NCBI GenBank assembly: GCA_028641055.1
Contig: CM054062.1
Coordinates: 174,301,642-174,365,641, forward strand
Length of the DNA stretch: 64,000 nucleotides
Direction of reading: 5' to 3'
Origin: Alopecurus myosuroides
Taxonomy: Eukaryota; Streptophyta; Magnoliopsida; Poales; Poaceae
The position numbers and the translations under genes are program-made. Positions 56,228 through 64,000 of the stretch are shown here, in pieces (positions within the stretch are counted from its first letter, which is position 1; each line of letters opens with the position of its first letter). The notes under the pieces were generated by a model. That model had not been told where the DNA came from. It did no database searches and saw only the letters and a list, made by a program, of their open reading frames with translations.

Positions 56228-59200
56228 TCAAATATCATCACCATGCGCGACATGCTGCTGCTGGTTCGCTCCTTCTTGGCTGTCCAAAGGCATGTACTGA
56301 GCCATGATGGCGCGGATCTCCGAATCCATGTAACTCTGCCCAAAAATCAAGCACAGACCGCTGTCATTGCCACTTCAAAATTATCGCACTGTTAGAGAGG
56401 ATGAGTGGAAATGCCTTTACCCTTAGCCTGTATTTGTAAACCGCGTATGCTCCGATCCCGGCAAAAACAAGCCCGAAGAAAATAACCCACATGAAGCTCC
56501 ACCCAACTGAGGAGGCCGCCTGTTTGCCTGCAAACAGTTTATTATGCTTAATATATACACAAAGGGGTGAAGTAGAACTCTCTGCTAATTTTATTTGCTG
56601 GCACCATCTTTGTGGACAGAAACAGAATACCATGTATAATTGTTCTAGGCAACTAATGATGGCAGTGGTTCTCCATTAGGGTACCCTCTGCCCTCTCTAG
56701 TTCAAAAAAATGAGGGTAGAGGGTACCCTAAAGGCAACAAGGTGGAGTGCAAGACTACAACAGTAAAAGCAGATGGCATTGTCTAAAATGATATGGCTTG
56801 GGAGGTGACGGGAACTGTGATAAATTTCTACTACCAATGCAAATTTCTACTAACGAAACTTTGATAACCGTGTGCTAGTTAACGTAATGCAACCTCCATC
56901 GCCCAAAAAAAAAAACTTAGGTGAGGTAACAGCTTCATCTTTCTCAACTTAAAACTTGCAGTTGCCAGGAATATAAAGGCTCAGTAATCTAAATTACCCT
57001 GGGCTGGAATCTGGAGTACATTCACAACAGTAAACTGTATACTAATCCAACATGTACAAACATCAAGGAAAAATTCTTTTGGAGATAACCATGTATATTA
57101 AGCAGCTAGCACATCCCCGATTTCTTTCATAAAAGTACAGATGACTCCATGACTAAAGAGAGTTCATTTAAACTGAAGTATAATACCAAGCATCTCAAAC
57201 AACAAGTATAAGATCAATCATCTCAAACAAAAGAAAGTAGCTCAACTGAGCAAAAGTATTTGCTTCTCATAATTTGGCATCTTGCAAGACAAATATTAAG
57301 AAACTGGCTCCAGCAAGGCAAATATGAAAAAACTAAACTAGAAAGCTATGGACAAGTTCAGGTTAGGCTACTCACTGATACAAGTGTCTTGCTCTCTCAT
57401 GTATAACATATTGGTATTACCGCAGCTGCATTCATAGCTTCCCCATGTATTTTCGCAGCTGCAGCCATTGCACTGACAGGCGGTTTTTGCCTTACATTCA
57501 TCAATATCTGCACATAGTGTATATTAAAGATAGTGTGAACCCTTTGCCACTGTACCACCTTGGTGCAGCGTATTGAGTCAACAAAAACTCCCTTTATAAA
57601 AAAAAGTTTACAAGAAAATAATTCCATTATTCCACAAGTCAAAGTTCTCAAAATTTGCAACCTTCGCTATGCTAGGTAGGTTAATATTTATACCACAGAC
57701 CCAATGGCAGTTTATATGCTCAAGCAAAAGCAATAAGCCATTGAGTATCCATAAAGGCAAAAAAATGTCGCTTAAACTGTGTGTCCTCTGAGCTTTATAA
57801 TTTATTATATCTTGAGGAATGTATAACCACTAAATATGAAAATGGTGAGTGCATACTACTAAATCAAAATATAGAATTAATTTATGCTCCTTCAGTACAG
57901 TGCTGCGCTCGAGTTGTAGAGATATGTATCTGAGTATTAGTAAAGTACCTATACAACTTTTTACACCATCGCCCGTGAAACCTTCTGGACATTTGCAACC
58001 TTTAGATTCTTCATGCTGCAGATTTTCCGAATTTAGTTCTCATGGTGTGATGCTGTCAAGGAGATACAAAGGCAAACTACTAGGTATCAGGATAACATCT
58101 AATCATCTACTTACTAAGCAGGCAGATATTGTCTTCCCGTCTCTAGTATCCTTCCAGCATCCTCCATTGTTTATCTCACACCTCCCAATACCGGAAGCTG
58201 ATAATGGTAAATGTTAGTACTAAGTTGTACGGGCAATTTTCAAAGAACTGATAATAATATTGTGTGCAAAAGTAAATTACCACCCAGTATAGCAACCAGA
58301 TTGTTTCAGTAATATACAGTAGGAAACACCCATTCCAGAAATAGTTTCAGCAAACTCAATCATACAACTAAATTCACATATTACCTTCACAATTGGTATA
58401 TCCATCACCCGCAAACTTGACACCTTTGACAATAGGGCACTCACAAACACGCCCACGGAAAGTATCCTGCATTTTCATATGCCAAATTAGATCTACATTA
58501 CAAGACAATAATAGAGGAAGAAGCTAAGGTGAAGTATCAGAGCATCTGTAGCTAAAACCAAATGCACCTTGCATGCGGTGACGTTATTATCCTTGTCAAA
58601 CCAGCAACCTCCATGGTTCTCCAAGCACTCGTTTGTTTGAACGTCTACAAGGAACAAACAAAAGAGAAGAAATAGTAACCACAGTAAGACAAGATCTAGG
58701 AGACATTTCTGTATTAAAACAAAAAGGAGAAGGTATACAGACCTTCACTCAAACAAATAGCGGGCTCAGTTGTCTCCTCAAATCCTGAACAGATAGCTTT
58801 TAGCACAGCACCTTTGTCCAACTTACCTGGAGAAAAACGCAAACTGTAACACAAATAATGCCGGGGGTGAAACAGCTCGTGCTATAAAACAGTAGATAAC
58901 CTCGGTATTGCCTGTTGTTGACAACAAGGGTTGGCAGTATCGTGACATCTCCTCGTTTACCATGACCAATCTGCAAAGTAACATAGAGTTGAGTATACCA
59001 TAATTTGATGGACATATGCACAGATAAGGAAATACTATTTAACAGAAAAGTTCATTCTGTATCAGCAAGGCCTTACTTGGGCATCTTGTTCTGCCTTTAG
59101 AATTGGGTTTTCCTCATCGGCTTCAGGATCTCCAACACACTTGTCTATCTTATCAATGTCCAACCCTGAATTGATGAAATACAAGAAATCATAATAGCAA

Positions 59201-61253
59201 ATATTAACGCGGCAGGTTTCATCAGTTAATTAAATAAAGAATTCATGCCTACCAAGTGACTTAATAACTTGACTTGCACAGTCATGTGTATACTTTTTCT
59301 CCTTCATAGGGCATCTAATGGCAAAGTCATGCACATAATCCCACCACAACCATGGCTTGCCACTGTCATTGGCAACTTTGAACACACAAACTTGATGTAA
59401 ATTTTGAACCACGACATCTTTTCCATCATATCCTTTGCTGAAATCCTGCTCTGGGTCCGGTGCACAATATCTCCCATGGTTGATGCACTGGGATTTGCAT
59501 TGCTTGCTCACGACAAAAGCTTCTGGGCAATACCATGTAATGTAATGTGGAGTGAACTGGGTGTAACCCTTCTGCTCAAGAACTTGTGCAGTTCCTCTAA
59601 AGCTCTTCACAAAGTCCATTTGCATATCACATTTAGGACCACATTCATCATTACTGTTTGTCCAGAATTCATACTCTACACGCTCATCAGGATGTGGAAG
59701 GGACTCCCTCCAGTCCAAAAGGACGCTAACCATTTCACCATTTTCAGCAGCTTTCTTGAGGTCGTCACCCAGTTTCTTTGTTATAAGCACCGAGGGAATA
59801 GTGATGTTTTCCATGTGATTTGTGCCTGTATCTTCTGGGTTGTCCATTGTGATTAAAGGCTCATCCTTGTTATCGACAACTAGAACTGCTGAAGCTCCAG
59901 CAAGTTGTGCATTCCATGCCTTTGTTGTGAAAAAGCACTCTGTTTGTCAGAGAGGAAATAAACTAAAGAATCAGAATAACCATTAGGACTGGGACAGTGC
60001 TCATACATTAAGCAGCCAAATATAAGTTTATTACGAGCTTCAACACCATGAGCAATAATATTTATCTTATCTAACAAGCAGAGAACAATAGTAGTATATC
60101 TTTTGCCCTGAATCATTTTCTACAAGCAGAGGGTAACAGTACTATTGTTTTGCCCTGAATGAATCATTTCTACCTTAGATGCCAGACGAGTTTTTTTATG
60201 AATGAATTGTGAACAGCAAACTCTACTCATACCATGCCTACGGCTTCAACATCAAGATTATATTTTTACTGAAGCTAGACATCTGAGTATCTGACCTGGA
60301 TTTTCATTTGCTATTGAAGTACTGGACTCCACTAAGTTACTAGTTAGAACTTGTAAGACGTATTTGATAAACATATTTATGTTTTTGCACATTATTTTTG
60401 TGCTAGCGTAGGCATGATAGCCAAATCAAGATTACAGAACCATATCTATCTATCATGCTAGGTGGAGCAGTAAATTGTTTATGGGATGATGTTGTTGCAG
60501 CAGGCTGCTGGGACTTCAGTTCTTTGCTTGGGTTGCAACAACTTATTTGTTCTTGGTGAACATACAACTTAGGTGTGTTTACTGATATAAGTGTTAGGTA
60601 GAACCAAATTACCAAATCTTCGCTAGAACCGAAATGAATAGCTTCCCCAAATACAACTGGAATGAAACGTATCCTTATCCACATAGCATAAAACAGATAC
60701 TACTAATAATAGACCGCATGTAAGGGAGCAGAAGTGTGTGGGAAGCTAATTAACCAATAATTAATGTTACTAACTACTAGTACCTAACGAACCAAATCAA
60801 AGATTATACTCATTAATTCCCCTCCTAACTAACCAAACTAAATCAGCTCCACAGCTACTCCTACTACTAGCAGTAGTAATCACCATGCTCAACATGGAAT
60901 AATAACTGGAGGCGGCAAAGCAGGATCCACAGAAAGAAAGAAGCGAGCAGAGGCGTGAGGTCACCTCCGCGGTCGAGGAGGACGAAGTTTGGTCGCTCTC
61001 CGGATTTGTGCGACTTGAAGGAGGTGTCGAACTCCTTGCAGGCCTGCCTGTTGGTCTTGGGGTAGACGACCCAGCCCTGCAAGGTGCCCCCGTACTGCGG
61101 CACCCCGAAGTTGCCGATGGCGCACTCGTACTTGCCCTTGAGCGCCTCGGGCGAGGTGACGCTCACGCTGTTCTTCTCCACCACGAACCTCCCGGCCACC
61201 GACTCCGCCAAGGCGAGCAGCAGCAGCAGAGCCCACCACGCCGGACCCATCAT
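56228..61253 (-). CDS. VSR: Vacuolar sorting receptor (BP-80/VSR family), 12 exons, complete
   Basis: Type I membrane receptor that binds sorting signals of soluble vacuolar proteins in the Golgi/prevacuolar route. Exons (high to low): 61253-60965, 59939-59253, 59165-59077, 58970-58901, 58826-58743, 58644-58568, 58466-58385, 58197-58115, 58015-57949, 57507-57376, 56527-56421, 56335-56228; every intron is GT-AG and the frame is 1875 nt, 624 residues, the normal family length. Signal peptide 1-22 ([21 protein letters not shown]); protease-associated domain about 60-165 with [19 protein letters not shown] across the first junction; central cargo-binding region to about 400; Cys-rich EGF-like repeats 407-553 including a calcium-binding type ([18 protein letters not shown]); one membrane span about 564-584; cytosolic tail with the adaptor-binding tyrosine motif YMPL at 603-606. 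No lesions seen. Paralogue number within the family is not assigned. Confidence 0.96.
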
Positions 61254-61854
61254 CCTGCGGCCCGACCGTACGATACGATCCGGGCAGAGTCTCGCCGGCA
61301 AGAAAAGAATCGGGTGTTTGGACGGAAGCAGCGGAGGTTTCCAGGAGGCGCAGATCTGCCGGCCTATGGCCGAGAAAACAATTCGAGGCGGGCGGCGAGA
61401 TCTAGCTAGCGAAGCGAAAGCTTGGTGTGGATGGAGGGAGGAGGGGTTGGACTTGGGGAAGCGCGCGTCCACGGCAGGCAGGGCAGGGCGCTGCGTGCCG
61501 TGCGTGGAGTGAGTCGTCTCGTCGTCGGTTGGTTGTTCCGTCCAAGCAAAAAAAACGAACCTAGCTAAACTACACTATATGGAGCTACTATCCCGTTGCT
61601 GTCTCTGTCGAGAAGGAAAGCGGATGGGTGCCGATCCGATCAGTACCCTCGCGACGAAGCGTTGTGCCGTGCCTGTGCGGCATGGACAACGTGAGCTGCT
61701 CTGCCCGTGGGGCAGCGTGGGCTGCTTTGATTATTCTCGCTGGCTTTGAGATTCGCGCTTGGGTCAACGGTTCGTGGTTTCCAAAGACATGGGGAGCATC
61801 GGGAGCGGGCCATGTCCCACGGATTCGAACAAGAGCACGCTTCCGTAATGCATA
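61254..61854 (-). promoter_or_regulatory. 5' UTR and proximal promoter of the receptor gene
   Basis: The minus-strand frame stays open upstream of the assigned ATG to another ATG at 61472, which would add 73 residues in front of the signal peptide. That extension is basic and not family-like, so 61253 is preferred. The GC-rich stretch to about 61520 is probably 5' UTR. No clear TATA box; CATATAG near 61576-61582 is a weak candidate. Confidence 0.45.
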
Positions 61855-62471
61855 GTATCTTAGCGCGATATCATAGGTAGGAGTATAATCTAAGAAACAA
61901 CCACCCTAATGCATTGTTTCTTATACATCGTATCTAAGTTAAATTGCATTAATTGATTTTGGCCTAATACTTGCTTGTGATTGGACTAGCAACATTTTTT
62001 TCCTATGATCTCGTGCAAGAGTTGTATCTTATATAAGATACAACAACACTCTATTTCTTCAATTAATAGGGTGCCACATAGGCAAATGGAAATAAATCTT
62101 ATACGACCGTGGTCGTACCACCCAGGTCGGTGGACCACATCCTGCACTGCACATGTGCATGGGAAAACACATCTCAAAGCAAATTGACGATTCTGTTACC
62201 AAATCGTGACCCTGCTGATTTCTTCCGGCAACTGTTTTCGCGACGTGTACGGTAGAAAATGAGGTCCACCCCTAGGTCGTTCAACCTGGGTCTTATAAGA
62301 TTCTTTTCCTAAGCAAATTGCCTATGATATCGTGTCAAGATACTCCCATTAGGAAAGGAATTTAAACAAGTATATTTCGGCTTCATAATGGGAGTAACAT
62401 GAGCACATAGACATAAAAATCCAAGGTGACACGTAATTAATGTAGAGAGATGATGGTGGTAAAACATACTA
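61855..62471. mobile_element. MITE-derived sequence upstream of the receptor gene
   Basis: 61970-62050 shares GATTGGACTAGCAACA, CCTATG and CGTGCAA.AGTTGTATCTTATA with 62620-62680, so two related elements lie here. It holds a perfect 24-bp palindrome at 62021-62044 (GTTGTATCTTAT joined to its complement). A smaller inverted pair TACTCCCATTA / TAATGGGAGTA at 62340-62350 and 62387-62397 looks like a MITE remnant. Confidence 0.5.
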
Positions 62472-63249
62472 CTCCTTCCATCCTGGTGTATAGAGCACAT
62501 ATAAGTCTTGTCCCAATGCACTGTCTCTTAGCACGTAATCATAGATGTCTTAAAAATCTAATAGACAACTACTTATTAGTTGTATCTAAATTAATGATTT
62601 GAAGCTCATGCATGCATGCATATGATTGGACTAGCAACACTTTTTACCTATGGCCACGTGCAAAGGTTGTATCTTATACAACATCACTCTCTTTCTTCGT
62701 TAATTCATATGCCACATAATCATTTTGCGTAGGATAAAACGCTAAGGGCATCTTTAGTGGGTTGTAAGATAAACTTGTATGATAGTAGTCCAACTCATCA
62801 ACCAACAGCGTATCATACACCTATCTCAATGGTTTGTCGGTAGAGTTGTTAGTAAAGTAGTACAATCTATCCAATCATATAGTCAATTTAGTGGGACCAA
62901 AGAAAAAAGTATCTTGGCATACATGCTACCCTGTTGGTTGCATATCATACAACTCATATTCTCTCACCCCATTATTACTATGCCATGTAAAATTTTAGCT
63001 GAGTTGGCATGCTATCTTACGATGACATGGACATTGTTGGAGATGCCCTAAGAGACCCCCATTGGGACAGGCCTAACAATTCTCCAAACTCGATATTCAT
63101 TCATTGGGATTTAAACATTACATGCATTGGTTGAGAGGAGTGAAGAGAGACAACCACCCACTAATTAGAAGAGAATTAATACAAAATATGCCTAAAAGAT
63201 TAGACTACATGTTTTTGATATTGTGTCCTATACACTAGGACGGAGGGAG
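62472..63249. mobile_element. Stowaway-like MITE with nested insertions
   Basis: Ends CTCCTTCCATCCTGGTGTATAG (left) and the complement of CTATACACTAGGACGGAGGGAG (right) form inverted repeats of about 22 bp with few mismatches. TA duplications at 62470-62471 and 63250-63251. 778 bp overall; a Tourist MITE accounts for 306 bp of it. Confidence 0.75.
62746..63048. mobile_element. Tourist MITE (PIF/Harbinger-type, 303 bp)
   Basis: Ends GGGCATCTTTAGTGGG and the complement of TGTTGGAGATGCCC; TAA target duplications at 62743-62745 and 63049-63051. Nested in the Stowaway-like element. Confidence 0.82.
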
Positions 63250-63251
63250 TA

Positions 63252-63846
63252 CATTTTAATGATTTATGTGTATAGAACCTAATAAATGTATGTTTGCACG
63301 ACACCATATATATATGTTACTTCCCAGTACGGAGGTAAAAACATAGACTATATATCATGTTACTACTCTTTGTTACTCCCCACTATTAGGGTTTTTCATC
63401 TATTTCAGCTTAGTTGGATGAGAGAGAAGAGGAGCAAATAAAAGCACTAGATGTGGCATGTCCTCCAATACAATTTGTTAGAGTGCAATCGTGGCCATAT
63501 GTTGACAAATAGTACATGCATAAAATCAACTATTATACTACATGTTGACTATCACCCGACTATAGATGACACTCACATATAATCGGCTCTATTATTAGGT
63601 GATGTATCAGGTGAAAACTCTCGTTCCGTGCAAACCTGGAAACTATCATGGTGGGTCGTCGGATGGCTAATGGAGGAGGCAGATGAGAAGTGGAACTCCC
63701 GGTCGGAAACTTAACTTGACTTTTCACTTAACCCCCTACATGTTACCCACGATTAAGAATCTCTTAACTCCTCGACCTATCCCCGAGTCACGATCTCGTG
63801 TACGTGAACGCCGCCGGCAGTGATCGCTGGCCCTCCACCGGACTCC
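63252..63846. other. Intergenic, nothing assigned
   Basis: AT-rich; TTACTTCCCAGTACGGAGGTAAAAACATAGACTATATATCATGTTACTACTC at 63320-63370 resembles common grass MITE ends but no partner is clear. Confidence 0.3.
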
Positions 63847-64000
63847 ATGGAACATCTTCGTCCAGAACCATCTCCTCCCGCTCTTATGCACAACAAGATT
63901 GTTGATCCATCCTCTCCCATTGACTTTCCTCTCACTTCAGACTACGTGTCGCCACGGGCCGTCGTGCTCGACGTCGTAACCGTTGCCTCTACATCCCATC
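63847..64000 (+). CDS. Partial ORF running off the right edge
   Basis: ATG at 63847 opens a frame of 51 codons to the window edge without a stop (MEHLRPEPSPPALMHNKIVD...). Composition is gene-like and the region in front is GC-rich. Too short to assign a family; it could equally be a chance frame. Confidence 0.3.
   Translation, partial: MEHLRPEPSPPALMHNKIVDPSSPIDFPLTSDYVSPRAVVLDVVTVASTSH

Noticed and set aside
59404..59856. 150-codon plus-strand ORF
   Set aside because: Antisense shadow of exon 2 of the receptor gene.
61008..61512. 133- and 142-codon plus-strand ORFs
   Set aside because: Antisense shadows of receptor exon 1 and its GC-rich 5' UTR.
1..64000. CRISPR arrays, operons, rRNA or intact tRNA genes
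   Set aside because: None seen; spaced identical repeats are LTRs or tandem duplications, and the only tRNA-like signal is the isolated B-box in the Tekay LTRs.

Overview
The window is nuclear DNA of a large-genome grass, most likely a Triticeae species (wheat, barley or relatives). The signs are long Ty3/gypsy LTR retrotransposons nested inside each other, a Sabrina-like element, Stowaway and Tourist MITEs, and one intron-rich plant gene. No database search was possible, so every family name rests on motifs, target-site duplications (TSDs) and remembered family features.

Layout. (1) 1-20270 is old transposon debris: a decayed minus-strand chromovirus-like polyprotein (1-2630), a long LTR (about 2641-6368), the 3' end of a LINE (6369-7453), a Sabrina-like non-autonomous element (8698-15719), minus-oriented retroposon remnants (17245-18970) and a Stowaway MITE (19115-19217). 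(2) 20280-55493 is one Mutator-like DNA transposon (MULE) defined by a perfect 9-bp TSD (TCGATGGAG) and inverted ends beginning GTGAAA. Of its 35.2 kb only about 8.7 kb is its own. It holds a B3-domain gene on the left, a decayed plant-mobile-domain (PMD) gene on the right and a piece of plastid atpA between them. (3) A Tat-lineage Ty3/gypsy element on the minus strand (23779-50242, TSD TTGCC) sits inside the atpA piece. It has broken gag-pol frames and, on the opposite strand, an open 8-exon antisense gene (39128-43096). (4) A young Tekay/Del-type chromovirus (25111-38743, TSD ATGTC) sits inside the Tat element. (5) 56228-61253 on the minus strand is a complete 12-exon vacuolar sorting receptor gene, the only ordinary host gene. 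(6) 61.5-64 kb is its upstream region, rich in MITEs, with a partial ORF running off the right edge.

The nesting gives an order: the MULE landed about 0.4 kb downstream of the receptor gene, the Tat element then split the plastid fragment (LTRs about 1.0% apart), and the Tekay element entered the Tat 3' untranslated region (LTRs about 0.4% apart).

The main unusual observations are: (a) the long LTRs at 2641-6368 and 25111-29412/34444-38743 share a three-exon, all-phase-1, GC-AG-containing gene-like architecture, intact with a start codon in the young element; (b) the Tat antisense gene keeps a 992-codon frame across seven canonical introns; (c) the MULE ends appear to supply matching leader exons and leader introns to two different genes; (d) all 17 substitutions between the Tekay LTRs lie in their second half; (e) the young Tekay element carries catalytic and nonsense lesions suggesting it was already defective when it inserted.
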